From: Nitzschia sp. pyKryTriq1
Lineage: Eukaryota; Bacillariophyta; Bacillariophyceae; Bacillariales; Bacillariaceae
Length of the DNA stretch: 64,000 nucleotides
NCBI GenBank assembly: GCA_956465555.1
Contig: OY101118.1
Span: 434,001-498,000, forward strand
Reading direction: 5' to 3'
Position 1 is the first letter of the stretch, and each line of letters begins with the position of its first letter. This document shows, piece by piece, positions 9,979 through 19,551 of the stretch. The notes below the pieces were generated by a model. That model saw only the letters and a list, made by a program, of their open reading frames with translations, ran no database searches and was not told where the DNA came from. The position numbers were made by a program, and so were the translations under genes.

Positions 9979-10092
9979 TGAATCACGTTTTATTTTGTTG
10001 CTGGCGTGTCAGAGTCGCTTAGGACATAGAATCGTTAAGTAATTTTAGAGATTGGATTTGCCTATTCTATAGATTGGATATGTATGGGGTGC
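9979..10092. repeat. Direct repeat, right copy (partner at 6933-7052)
   Basis: Same orientation and about 115 bases of clear similarity to 6933-7052. It starts about 130 bases beyond the upstream edge of the Copia remnant and ends about 315 bases before the AOX start. The similarity stops sharply at both ends. Confidence 0.85.
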
Positions 10093-10406
10093 CAATGTCA
10101 GTCTGTGTCTGGCCGGCCGGCCGAGAGCGAGCGCGGGACGGCGAAGGAGTGCAAGACAATTGAGCGAAATCAATTAGGCCTCTTTCGGCTTTTTGCGCCT
10201 CTGGCGCATCGGAATACTTAATGCAAAAGGCCCTTCTCCAAACGTGCGAATGTACGTGCGTGCGTGGCCCGAACGAAAATCCGAACAGTCGCTTACATTT
10301 TTTGGAGAAGTCTCGGTCCATGCATCGGAAGATTCACAAGTCGTCTTCTCTCATAAAAATATTCCGACCACAAGTTATTACAACTCAAACTTAAACAACC
10401 ACAAAC

Positions 10407-11825
10407 ATGATTTCAGCGAGAACTTCTACCAAGATTCTTGCAAGAGGATTTCAAACAGCGATCCATCCTGCGAGATTGAAGACGGGTCCGTCGGTGGCGG
10501 CTGTGCTTGCCCCGCAAGTCAACGACATTTCCGCTCATGCTGCTGCTCCCAAGCCCGGTCTGTGCAAGTCATATCTTCAGTCCATGAACGCGAAGAAGAC
10601 CCATCGCAATGGTTCTTGCGAGCCATACTATCAATACATGCAAGAAATGATGATGTCCCCTCCAACCCAAGTAGGACAACAACAACAAATGAGAATGTTC
10701 TCCACCGTTGTACCGGAGTCACTTAGTGCTGCGAGCGGACAGCCTCCTCGCGAATTTCAATACCTGGATGCTTCGGTCCTCGACAAGATCAAACAAGAAA
10801 TGAAGGCCGTGGATGACAACCAGGATGGTATGATGCAACCCGAGGAATTCCGCAAACTACTACGCATGCACAACTCCAATTTTTCCGACAGTGAAATTGA
10901 TCTGGTGACAGAATGTTTCTATGCCGGCACTGGCGGCCGGGGGGTTGCTTTCGACCGCTTCCTGGACGCCCTGGATACTGTTGCCAAGAATAATCCCGAA
11001 GGCACTTCTGATGAAGTTGCCAAGAAACTTGGTATTGGATCTTGCGGCGCAGAATACATTCTCGGCAGCAAGACGCACGCATACACTCCTGATCAGTTGG
11101 CCATTGAGCTCACTCACAAGCCCCCAACTGATTTCGCTGGGAAATTGTCTCTTCAAGCCGTCAAGGCTGTACGATACTTGTTTGACCTTGCCACCGGTTG
11201 GCGGGGCGAGATCCAGCCGAACAATGTCATGAACAGAGTCCTTTTCTTGGAAACGATTGCTGCTGTTCCTGGTATGGTTGCAGGTATCCTTCGACATTTC
11301 AAAAGTCTTCGTTCAATGGAACGTGACGGTGGAATGTTGAATATGTTTCTGGAAGAAGCTCTCAATGAACGTATGCACCTATTGACCTTTGTCAAGATGA
11401 AGGACCCTGGATTACTCCTTCGTGGAGCTGTGCTGGGTGGTCAGGTTGGATTTGGGACCTTCTACGGACTTGCCTATATCGTCAGCCCGAAATTCTGCCA
11501 CTCCTTCGTGGGGTACGTCGAGGAAGAGGCGTGTGCCACATACACCAAGATTATCAAGGCCATCGAGGAAGCGCCCGAGGGCAGTGAAATGGCCAAATGG
11601 AGAACGGAGACAGCACCCGAGATCGGCAGGTCATACTGGCATCTTGGTGAAAATGGAACCGTACTCGAGTTGATGTACGCGATCCGTGCAGATGAAGCGG
11701 AGCATCGTGATGTAAATCATTATGCCAGCACCATGAAAAAGGGAGATCTCGCTCCAGTGGGCAACCCAAAGAAACAAGTCGATATGGCCTTGAAGAAGTA
11801 CGTCAAAGATTTGATGACGGTGTAA
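10407..11825 (+). CDS. AOX: Alternative oxidase with N-terminal EF-hand region
   Basis: Single-exon, 472-residue mitochondrial ubiquinol oxidase. The di-iron ligand motifs are all present: LET at 281-283, NERMHL at 320-325 (E321, H324), YVEEEA at 370-375 and RADEAEHRDVNH at 427-438 (E430, H433). It oxidises ubiquinol and reduces oxygen to water without pumping protons. The N-terminus (ARTSTKILARGFQ) is a basic amphipathic mitochondrial presequence. Between presequence and oxidase, residues about 118-200 form an EF-hand module. The first loop, DDNQDGMMQPEE at 136-147, matches the canonical calcium loop. The second, around FYAGTGGRGVAFDRF, is degenerate. This makes the protein about 120 residues longer than ordinary AOX and suggests calcium control of electron flow. 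I see no plant-type regulatory CysI context. Start is the first ATG. Confidence 0.95.
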   Translation: MISARTSTKILARGFQTAIHPARLKTGPSVAAVLAPQVNDISAHAAAPKPGLCKSYLQSMNAKKTHRNGSCEPYYQYMQEMMMSPPTQVGQQQQMRMFSTVVPESLSAASGQPPREFQYLDASVLDKIKQEMKAVDDNQDGMMQPEEFRKLLRMHNSNFSDSEIDLVTECFYAGTGGRGVAFDRFLDALDTVAKNNPEGTSDEVAKKLGIGSCGAEYILGSKTHAYTPDQLAIELTHKPPTDFAGKLSLQAVKAVRYLFDLATGWRGEIQPNNVMNRVLFLETIAAVPGMVAGILRHFKSLRSMERDGGMLNMFLEEALNERMHLLTFVKMKDPGLLLRGAVLGGQVGFGTFYGLAYIVSPKFCHSFVGYVEEEACATYTKIIKAIEEAPEGSEMAKWRTETAPEIGRSYWHLGENGTVLELMYAIRADEAEHRDVNHYASTMKKGDLAPVGNPKKQVDMALKKYVKDLMTV

Positions 11826-12264
11826 TAGTGTAGAGGAATAGGTGTGGGGCGGCAACTTTCACACGCCCCCACGATGTAGATAACAATGCTCATAGCAGAC
11901 TCCTGTTGACCATTATTCAACAACTCTTGCAGTGGTAGCCTTCATGTACTGCGGCATATCAGAAGACGAATCTTCGCTTTTGGGAAAAAACGTCATCGTC
12001 CAAACTGTCGCGTGTGCACATCGCATATTTGACCAAATCGATCAAAAGTACGTCACAGATGCAAATTACGCAGTTGCATTTTTGACAAAACTGCCGGAAA
12101 CGAGACGTGCCGCCGAGAAAAGTGGCAAGTGGCGAAGAAAGCATCTTCTCGAACTTCGATCAGAGTGCGAGGCGAGAGTCGTCGTCGTCGTCTACATTAA
12201 AACCGATGATGCTCCTATAGTGATCGCAGCATCTTTGTCGTCTGCATTGTTGAACCTGAAGGAG
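11826..12264. other. Gap between AOX and metallo-beta-lactamase gene
   Basis: 439 bases. The downstream gene's frame is open back to about 11932, but that leader lacks protein-like features and starts only with GTG or a weakly placed ATG at 11944. I treat it as 5' untranslated or promoter sequence. Confidence 0.5.
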
Positions 12265-13665
12265 ATGAACTCTTTTCTTGCTGGATTATTGCGGCGTACG
12301 TGGACCTTGGCTGCCGCGTCGACAGAAAGGCTGCCACGGTCGTCGTCGGCAGTGGCTGCATTGGCCGCAGCAGCCACCGCCACTACAACGTTGCTGATCA
12401 TAAACGGGGTGAATCCCGACGAGCTGACGCCAAGAATATCCCAATTCTCGTCCCTATGTGAATCGGCCCCTGCTTCTCGACCCTCTTTGGCGGCGGAAAC
12501 CACGAAGGATAGACCCAAACTCATCTTCTTGGGAACGGGAAGTTCGACGGGCTGCCCCGTCGGAGTTTGTGCGCTGACCTTGACGCAATCACTGGAAATT
12601 TTGGAGAAAGAAAATGCGTCTACAAATCTTGCGACGCCAAAGTGCCACGTATCTCATTTGGCGTCCCGGGGAGATCCGAAATACAACAAAGACTACCGCA
12701 ACAATCCCAGCTTTCTCATTCATCACTATCAACCCGAGACTGGAACCTACAAGAATATCATTATTGATGTCGGAAAGACGTTTCGAGAAGGATCCTTGCG
12801 ATGGTTTCCAGAATTTCAAATTGAAAGTTTGGATGCCATTATCTTAACACACGAACATATGGATGCGGCGGCTGGACTTGACGATGTGAGAGGATACCAA
12901 CGATTCACGGCTCCACCCCTCAACGCTCCAGTGGGCGGGGCTGTACAGCCACCCAAACGCGTCCCTGTTCCCGTCTACTTGAGTCGACATTGTCATGATA
13001 AATTGCAAAGTCAGTTTCCCTTCCTCTTTCCTAAAAAGCTCAGTGACAGCCATGGCAGTTGTTGCAGTTATCCCCCCACACCTTCCACTACGACGACAGC
13101 ATCATTGCCAACCTCATCGACTTCGGATGCTGCCGAAGAATCATCATCGTCATCGTCGTCGTCGTCGTCGATGACGCCTTCCAAGCCCATTGTGCAACGC
13201 GATGTGGCTGGCTTTTTGGTGAATATTTTTCAAGCGTATACACCCATGCAAATAGAGGGTTTGGAGATACATCCGCTTCCCGTGTGGCATGGTGACGACC
13301 TGATCAGCTACGGGTTTGCATTTTCTCTGCCCACGATGACAAATGGCAAATCCATCAACGTCGTGTATCTATCGGATATTTCTCGCATGGTTCCAGAAAC
13401 CATGGAGTATATCCAAAAGAAACTGCCCCCGACTGACATTTTGGTATGCGATTCCTTGTTGTGGCGACGGGAACATCCCACCCATTTCAGTCTAGAACAA
13501 GCAGTGGAATTGCGGGATCAACTCAAACCACGGCTACAAACTTACTTGGTTGGAATGAGCTGTGAAAGTTATCCGCCCCACGAACAAATGGAAACGTATT
13601 TGAAGTCGACCTATGGCGACGTCGTCATGGCTCACGATGGACTGTCTATCCCACTCGACCACTAA
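12265..13665 (+). CDS. Metallo-beta-lactamase-fold hydrolase, organelle-targeted
   Basis: From the ATG at 12265 the product has 466 residues. I prefer this start because MNSFLAGLLRRTWTLAAAS is a typical organellar presequence, while the in-frame extension upstream is not. The fold begins LIFLGTGSSTGCPVGVC and continues with IIIDVGKTFREG, then ILTHEHMDAAAGLDDVRGY, with H196, H198 and D200 as metal ligands. In the HxHxDH motif the last His is Ala, as I recall for the eukaryotic C777.06c/PhnP-like hydrolases. Later elements are LPVWHGDDLISYGFAF, VVYLSDISRM and ILVCDSLLWR. A Ser-rich insertion (about residues 265-315) contains a TCG-repeat poly-Ser run. The substrate is unknown, and cyclic-phosphate esters are a possibility from the PhnP relatives. 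It is convergent with the next gene, stops 53 bases apart. Confidence 0.88.
   Translation: MNSFLAGLLRRTWTLAAASTERLPRSSSAVAALAAAATATTTLLIINGVNPDELTPRISQFSSLCESAPASRPSLAAETTKDRPKLIFLGTGSSTGCPVGVCALTLTQSLEILEKENASTNLATPKCHVSHLASRGDPKYNKDYRNNPSFLIHHYQPETGTYKNIIIDVGKTFREGSLRWFPEFQIESLDAIILTHEHMDAAAGLDDVRGYQRFTAPPLNAPVGGAVQPPKRVPVPVYLSRHCHDKLQSQFPFLFPKKLSDSHGSCCSYPPTPSTTTTASLPTSSTSDAAEESSSSSSSSSSMTPSKPIVQRDVAGFLVNIFQAYTPMQIEGLEIHPLPVWHGDDLISYGFAFSLPTMTNGKSINVVYLSDISRMVPETMEYIQKKLPPTDILVCDSLLWRREHPTHFSLEQAVELRDQLKPRLQTYLVGMSCESYPPHEQMETYLKSTYGDVVMAHDGLSIPLDH
13141..13172. repeat. TCG/TCA trinucleotide repeat coding for poly-Ser
   Basis: A run of TCA and TCG units in the insertion loop of the metallo-beta-lactamase gene. 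It encodes about ten serines, and changes would stay in frame. Confidence 0.8.
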
Positions 13666-13717
13666 AATAAAGAGAGGAAAAGTGCCAGATAGATGCTTGC
13701 TACTACCATTTGTACTT

Positions 13718-15841
13718 TTAAAATAGATTTTGGAGCTCATGGTAACAGCCTTGGGCTTCCATTTTTGCCATTTCTGAGTCATTGGGTAGCAGCATGGCAG
13801 CCAAGCGGTCCAAAGATTGTCGTGTAAGCTCGGGAATGGTTCCCGACTCATCCAAAACGATGACTACTGGAGATGCTACAGTCAGGCCAGCTTCTTCAAT
13901 AGTCGGCGAAGAAGGTAGGATTCCGGGTAAATCACTGTATTTGTCATGCTTTTGTTGAGCGACAGCTTCCACTCGACCGGGAGTCACCACAGTGACTTCG
14001 ACGACGGCCAGCGTGGATCCGATCCGGCACACAATATCGGGAGCTCTTGACTTTTTGGTCAGGCCTATCGCACCTTGGGTCCAGATATTTTTGTAGAGGG
14101 GTTGATCTCGAATGATTTCTTGCGCCCCACATCGTTCCAACCATTCGGCAACGCATCGCAACACTACGTTGTGTCGTCGTCGTATCGACAGGCTTTGCAA
14201 GCCTGCTTCACGTCGACGTCGAACAATCTGTGTTATTCCTCCGACGACGGATGCAGTGGCACCACTATTGGGATTTGAGTCAAGTAGTGATGGCTGGTCC
14301 TCCTTTCTTGTGACAGTGGGCGTCGCTTGATCTTCTGCCGATGGGCCATCCAACGCAGCAGGATTGGGAGCAAACAGCGCTCCAACAGGAATATGGTCCG
14401 AAGGAAATCCCGCCTCCACATTGGGAAGGCCTTGATAAATGATATCCAGTCTTGCAGTGTCCTGACTACCGGCAACAGTGGCCAAGAGGGACTGTACTCG
14501 AAGAGTGTGCGACGAAGAGGAATACCCGCCTACACCACCCCCGCGACGCGCCCGCCGCATACGGGTAGCCTTTTCGCGACGAGCTTTGCGTCGCCCCATG
14601 GGAGCAGCCTTGTTGTGACTACTATTATGAACGAGTTGGACCACATTGGGGAGATCCGGAGTGGGAGTTGGTCGATGTTTGGGACCTTGTGCCTGTTGTG
14701 TATAAAAAATGTGATCCATGATTCCGGGACCTCGACCATGCAAAGAGACTGTCACCGGCGCATATTCCTCTCGAAGAGCAGCATTGTCATAAATGTCGCG
14801 AAATCGATATCCATGTTTCATTCGACCTGCCACGGCTTTGGAAATATTTGCTTTATAGTTTCGATCTCGCACATTGCCATAGGCAACCTTGCCGTCCACC
14901 ACGAGACGAGCCGTGACGGAATCTTGATCGCAATTCCAGTCTCCACCTACCATCAAAAGACCGTCCAAGGACGACAGGCGCTCAGGTACATCAAAGGCGG
15001 CTAATTTTTGGATCGTTTTCGACATGGTCACCAGTCGACCCATTATGTTACTGGGACGTGCGGGCAAATGGACATTGGCAATGGCAAAGGTTCCTGATGG
15101 TGGTGATGGTGACGATGATGGATCTTCGTCATTTTCGAGCGTGACCTCTGACAACTGACAAATCATCCCTCGTTTGTAACAATCGGAAGCCACTAGCTGA
15201 TGTCTATTTGATCGCCAAGCAATGCACACCCCGACAGTATGATCCAGCTTGTTGGGTAATAGAGGAGCCCAAAGATAAGAATCGTATCCTGGGATGATGG
15301 CTGCTTGGGACGAGGAGCTGGAAGAAGAAAGAACAATGGGTTCACCCAGCAAGGCCTGGAGCTGAGGTTCGTAGAGTGGGCCACCTTCGACTTCTTGGAG
15401 CAGCAAGACATCGGCATTGGTTTGTTTGGCCAGTTTCAAAGCGAGCGGAAATCGATCTTGCCGATCGGCTCTGGCAAACTCTTCTCTGGCTGCGACATCT
15501 TCAAGTGCCAAACTGTGGTAAAAGGGTGCTAGCAGATTGCACGACGTCACACTGAGTTCTCCACGCTCGGTAGCAGGAAAGCCATTTCCAGGGAGAACTA
15601 TATTTGTCGAAGCACGTGTAGTGATACTACCAGTGCTACTTTCGGTAGCGGAGAATGCGGTAGAGGATACAGCGGCTTGACATTGGGCAAGGTGATGTTG
15701 TGCTTGGCTTTTCGCCGTCGTTGCCGGAACAAAAGAAAAAGAATCTGTCTCCACAAAAAACAAGATGATCAGAAGAAGCAACACTGACACCATAGAGACC
15801 TGAATCGAGGATCGCCTCAACGAAGCTCTGACTTGAAACAT
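13718..15841 (-). CDS. EEP-family nuclease/phosphatase with a second nuclease-like C-terminal domain
   Basis: Single-exon protein of 707 residues. An N-terminal hydrophobic signal (MVSVLLLLIILFFVETDSFSF) and a following S/T-rich stretch suggest secretion or plastid import. Residues about 95-500 are an exonuclease-endonuclease-phosphatase domain. It has TSCNLLAPFY, VLLLQEVEG (catalytic Glu), IANVHLPARPSN, GGDWNCD, MDHIFYT and the closing SDHIPVGALF, and is closest in style to CCR4/nocturnin-type enzymes. A basic insertion (KARREKATRMRRARRGGG) interrupts the domain. The last 150 residues form a separate module with RAPDIVCRIGSTLAVVEVTV and a following QQKHDKYSDL helix. That is the PD-x(n)-ExT layout of restriction-like endonucleases. 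Substrate (RNA, DNA or phospholipid) is not decidable here. It is divergent from the FAH-family gene. Confidence 0.85.
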   Translation of the reverse strand: MFQVRASLRRSSIQVSMVSVLLLLIILFFVETDSFSFVPATTAKSQAQHHLAQCQAAVSSTAFSATESSTGSITTRASTNIVLPGNGFPATERGELSVTSCNLLAPFYHSLALEDVAAREEFARADRQDRFPLALKLAKQTNADVLLLQEVEGGPLYEPQLQALLGEPIVLSSSSSSSQAAIIPGYDSYLWAPLLPNKLDHTVGVCIAWRSNRHQLVASDCYKRGMICQLSEVTLENDEDPSSSPSPPSGTFAIANVHLPARPSNIMGRLVTMSKTIQKLAAFDVPERLSSLDGLLMVGGDWNCDQDSVTARLVVDGKVAYGNVRDRNYKANISKAVAGRMKHGYRFRDIYDNAALREEYAPVTVSLHGRGPGIMDHIFYTQQAQGPKHRPTPTPDLPNVVQLVHNSSHNKAAPMGRRKARREKATRMRRARRGGGVGGYSSSSHTLRVQSLLATVAGSQDTARLDIIYQGLPNVEAGFPSDHIPVGALFAPNPAALDGPSAEDQATPTVTRKEDQPSLLDSNPNSGATASVVGGITQIVRRRREAGLQSLSIRRRHNVVLRCVAEWLERCGAQEIIRDQPLYKNIWTQGAIGLTKKSRAPDIVCRIGSTLAVVEVTVVTPGRVEAVAQQKHDKYSDLPGILPSSPTIEEAGLTVASPVVIVLDESGTIPELTRQSLDRLAAMLLPNDSEMAKMEAQGCYHELQNLF

Positions 15842-16222
15842 GCTTGATTCATGGGTTCATCACCATATTTATATGCATTGTGTGCATTTCCATCAACCAT
15901 CAACAGCAGCAACCATCATCGGAAGAGATCTGTGTGAATGGCGAACGAAAAAATAATCGATCATGTCGTGACGCGTGGCAGTCATGGGTTGACCGATCTG
16001 ACACAAAAAGATCCATGAAAAAAAGTCCCCTCCTTTTCTGCGCCCGCCCCCGACGCCCTGCCCCCCGGCCGCGATCTTTTTCAGTCGGTTTCCGGTTTCG
16101 CCTTTCTCGACTTCCAATGCCCTTCTTTCCTTTGATGACGACAAGCTAGGGGCAGCACCACTCCACCACAGCACTTCACTCTCCGGTCACCCTCGCATGC
16201 CTACTGCAGCAGATATTGTGGC
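15842..16222. other. Divergent promoter region, EEP nuclease / FAH-family gene
   Basis: 381 bases between two head-to-head starts. It has a C-rich stretch at about 16025-16075 on the plus strand and no recognisable gene. Confidence 0.55.
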
Positions 16223-17122
16223 ATGCTCTGGTCCCAGGTCAGGCGACAAATAGGTCCCGTTCTCCTGCAAGCGACGAGAAGAATAAGTGCCACCAAGACC
16301 ATTTATTCCACTGCTCGATTGCACAATTTATCGCCACTTTCAGCAGCACTGACAGCAGTATCACGCAATTTTTCCATGGCATCCAATGGTGATTCTGCTT
16401 CCTTTGCATTTGCACCACCTGTTATCCCTAGTGTGGAGATTCAAGACTCCTCGGAGCGATTTCCTGTCCATCGCATTTATTGTGTCGGTCGAAATTACTC
16501 GGAACACGTGAAAGAAATGGGAGGAGATCCGAAGAAATCATCACCCATGTTCTTTACCAAGCCTGCCGATGCTGTCGTCCCATCAGGATCTTCTATCCCC
16601 TACCCACTGGCTACGTCCGATCTGCATTATGAAGTCGAGTTGGTAGTCTGTATTGGAAAAGGAGGCGTCCAAATTCCCGTCGATCAAGCGTTGGAGCACA
16701 TTTTTGGATACGCCGTGGGTCTGGATCTGACCAAACGCGATTTACAAGCGGCCGCCAAAAGCAAGGGTCTTCCCTGGGATTCCTCCAAAGCCTTTGATCA
16801 ATCCGCGCCTATTGGATCCATTCGAAAAGTCAGCAGCAGCACTACTAGTAGTAACAAACAACAACTGCTACATGAGGACATGGCCTCCAACAGGAAGATC
16901 CAGTTGTCCGTCAATGGACAGCTCAAACAAGATGCCACTTTGAATCAAATGATTTGGTCGATTCCAGAAATCATTCACGAACTTTCCAATCAATTTTACT
17001 TGCAGCCTGGAGATCTCATTTTTACGGGTACTCCGTCGGGGGTGGGCCCAATTGTTCCAGGGGATGTCATTCAAGGGACGGTGGAAGGGCTTTCCAAAGT
17101 AGTGATGAAGTTGGTAGAGTAG
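16223..17122 (+). CDS. Fumarylacetoacetate hydrolase-family enzyme (FAHD1-like acylpyruvase)
   Basis: Single-exon, 299-residue protein. A basic mitochondrial presequence (MLWSQVRRQIGPVLLQATRR) precedes a complete FAH domain. The domain starts at IYCVGRNYSEHVKEMG and has SPMFFTKPADAVV, the metal-binding LHYEVELVVCIG (E-x-E), YAVGLDLTKRDLQ, and the closing GDLIFTGTPSGVGPI. The compact single-domain form matches FAHD1, which hydrolyses acylpyruvates and decarboxylates oxaloacetate in mitochondria. A short Ser/Thr insertion (SSSTTSSNKQQ) lies in the second half. The start is the first ATG and gives the targeting peptide. Related bacterial enzymes act on other beta-diketones, so the exact substrate is inferred. 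Confidence 0.93.
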   Translation: MLWSQVRRQIGPVLLQATRRISATKTIYSTARLHNLSPLSAALTAVSRNFSMASNGDSASFAFAPPVIPSVEIQDSSERFPVHRIYCVGRNYSEHVKEMGGDPKKSSPMFFTKPADAVVPSGSSIPYPLATSDLHYEVELVVCIGKGGVQIPVDQALEHIFGYAVGLDLTKRDLQAAAKSKGLPWDSSKAFDQSAPIGSIRKVSSSTTSSNKQQLLHEDMASNRKIQLSVNGQLKQDATLNQMIWSIPEIIHELSNQFYLQPGDLIFTGTPSGVGPIVPGDVIQGTVEGLSKVVMKLVE

Positions 17123-17795
17123 TAAAGTGTTTGTCCGTAATTCTCTTTTGGAAGCATTTTCCCCAAACGCACGAGCAATCTATCCTGATATCGTCTCTAG
17201 CTACTATTGTGTTGTTACAGTATTGATCCAGAATAGCATCGCGCGCGCACCTGCGCAAGTCCACTCATACTCCGTTGGTTTGGGACTGGATCGGATACAC
17301 GTGACCCCTGAGCATGAAAATCAATACACAAATACAACATGTGACCCATTTTTGACTTGGGGGTTATGAAACGGGACTCCGGTCTTTTTCGTCGGTCATA
17401 CACTCGTATGCGAGAAAATGCGAGCGACGATGGCGTTGCGAGTAAAGAGGTCAAAAGGAGGAGCAAGATTCAACCAAAGATTGTGTCCGATCGTCGCAAA
17501 GTACGTAATAAGAAGAGTCTTCCCCTTTCAATAGGTTTCCCTTACTTGACACTTTGCCGGACTGATTCTCTTCAGGAGCATACCAAGCCTTGACATCAAC
17601 TAACGAATCATCATCTTTCATTCGTACAAAGCATCGGAGGCCAGCAGTTGACTTGTACGGTGTATTCTACTTTGTCCGCGCCAATCAACGCACACTCCAA
17701 TATCCGTCATTCCGAGCTCGATTGATTGATTGATCCGTCAGGGGTAAAAGAGTCCAATCAAGTTTCGATCGTGTTGCCTCCACCGCACCACAACG
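17123..17795. other. Intergenic, nothing recognised
   Basis: 673 bases between two plus-strand genes. Open frames are short and have no protein-like pattern. Confidence 0.5.
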
Positions 17796-18362
17796 ATGAT
17801 GATGAATGACCGAGAAACTCCTTCTTCGGCGGGAGGACGACCTTTTTTCTCGCCAGACGAAACAAGCCCCGAGGTTTCAAATACACTACGACGACGACGT
17901 CTCGAGGATGACGAAGGCGACGACGATGATGATGGTGGTGGTGGTGGTGATGATGCCAACACGACCACGGAAGTGACTGATTTTTCTTCTTCGTTGACCG
18001 GGATGATGGATGAAGAATTTGGTACGTCCATCCAAAATAATATTCATCCAAAAGTGACTTTGCAGCAGCATCAGCAGCAGACCTTGCGTTCTTGCACTCA
18101 CACATGTCTTATTGTTATTGTTATTGCTCCTACCACTTTACATCATCACCTTTCTTTTTAATTTTATATGATGCGTGTATGTAATGCAGGCGACACATTG
18201 GCAGAGATTCAAGAAGGATTGCAAATCGACGAGCTAGAGGCGGAACAAGAGGACGCTGCCGAAGATGCCCAACTGGAAGCAGAAGGATTCGTCGATGGCA
18301 CGCCGCCGATCGACGAAAATGATGAAATGGAAGGTGTTATTGAAACCGAAGAAGAAGGAGGA

Positions 18363-18394
<32 letters not shown>

Positions 18395-19403
18395 CGTTGA
18401 TCAAGAAATGCTGGATGCTGAGAAGGAAATAGAGGAGGCTGAAGAAGAAGCCGAGGAGATTGAACAGGAAGTGGAAGACTGGCTGGCCGTCGAGGAATGG
18501 AAAGAAGCCACGGAGGAGCATGATAAGGAATGGTTTGCGGAATATGAACGGACGCATGGTATTGAGAGCGCAAATGAAGATGCTTCTGGCGGTGGAGAGA
18601 CAGGTACCGAAGAGGAAATAGAGGAGGCTGAAGAAGAAGCCGAGGAGATTGATAAGGAGGTGGAAGACTGGGAGGTTACCGAGTCTGAAAAGGAAATACA
18701 GGAAGTTGAAAAAGAAATAGAGGAGGCTGAAGAAGAAGCCGAGGAGATTGAACAGGAAGTGGAAGACTGGCTGGCCGTCGAGGAATGGAAAGAAGCCACG
18801 GAGGAGCATGATAAGGAATGGTTTGCGGAATATGAACGGACGCATGGTATTGCGCCAATTGATAAAGACGGCTGGACTGGTGAAAATGAAGATACTGATA
18901 CGAGCATTAAACCTCCATCTCCAGCACCTCCTACCGCGCCGCCGCCTGCTCCTACGATCGATAATTGGGGAAGCCCAGTCTCTCCTTCTGGGACATCACC
19001 AACTGCTCCTACGATTGATGAATGGTCGACCAAAGGATCGATCGACTGCAGTGGAATTGTCGGCCAAGTACAATGTACATATACAGAGTATCCGCTGGCC
19101 TTTTTTGCTGCGGTGGCTTTTTTGCCGCTAGTCTTCATTCTCTGCATTCGAAAACTTTGCTGTCAGTCGAAACCTGACGATGCGGCACGAGGAGAGTACC
19201 GACAAGTGGCTGCTCAATATGGTGAAATGGGCTACGATAATACATTTTCCGACGCTTTAAGCGACGACGAAGATGACGATTTTCTGAATGGGAATGGTGA
19301 TGTTGAGGACGATTCCTGGGGCAAGTCGGGTAAGCGAACAATGGAAATGACCGAACTGAGAGAGCGCAATGGAGGGTTGTCGCTGGCAGAAATGAATGGA
19401 TAA
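17796..19403 (+). CDS. Highly acidic repeat protein with one membrane segment
   Basis: Two exons, 17796-18021 and 18190-19403, with a 168-base GT-AG intron. The junction reads DEEFGDTLAEIQEG, product 479 residues. No known domain. Residues about 75-300 are Glu/Asp-rich with long helical, coiled-coil-like EEAEEEAEEIEQEVEDW units. A 46-residue segment ending FAEYERTHGI occurs twice, and a shorter part occurs a third time. After a Pro/Thr-rich spacer comes one hydrophobic segment (FFAAVAFLPLVFILCI) followed by a Cys-Lys boundary and an acidic tail. There is no N-terminal signal peptide in this model, so either the protein is tail-anchored-like or an upstream exon is missed. The DDDDDDDDDD run is encoded by a GAT/GAC repeat. 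Confidence 0.78.
18426..18852 (+). repeat. Identical 139-base repeat pair within the acidic protein gene
   Basis: Bases 18426-18564 and 18714-18852 read the same along their whole 139-base length, 288 bases apart. A third partial copy starts at 18615 and matches for about 40 bases. The period is a multiple of three, so the reading frame is kept. The identity at silent sites points to recent duplication or gene conversion. Confidence 0.9.
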
Positions 19404-19551
19404 GAATAATAATTCCTGAAAGAATTATACTACTTCCGAGTCTTGTGTCGACTCAAATTTCATGGATCGCTGTGTAGCAGTAGCATACCGGTACCGGAAC
19501 CGGTACTGAACCAGGCTGGCGTCAGGAGCAGAGCAAGGAACCTACTTGTTT

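Larger units (their letters stand above)
8791..10406. other. Intergenic region holding the Copia remnant and repeat copy 2
   Basis: Apart from the Copia RNase H remnant (9420-9850) and the right copy of the direct repeat (9979-10092), I see no gene. A GGCCGGCCGGCC palindrome stands at about 10110-10122, upstream of the alternative oxidase. Confidence 0.6.

Noticed and set aside
11932-12264. N-terminal extension of the metallo-beta-lactamase gene
   Set aside because: The frame is open but starts with GTG or a poorly placed ATG and shows no targeting signal. The ATG at 12265 gives a clear presequence.
18401-19147. A 248-codon Ser-rich open frame opposite the acidic repeat protein
   Set aside because: It is the complement of GAA/GAG-rich repeats. 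Composition alone explains it, and the plus strand has a coherent spliced gene with a membrane segment.
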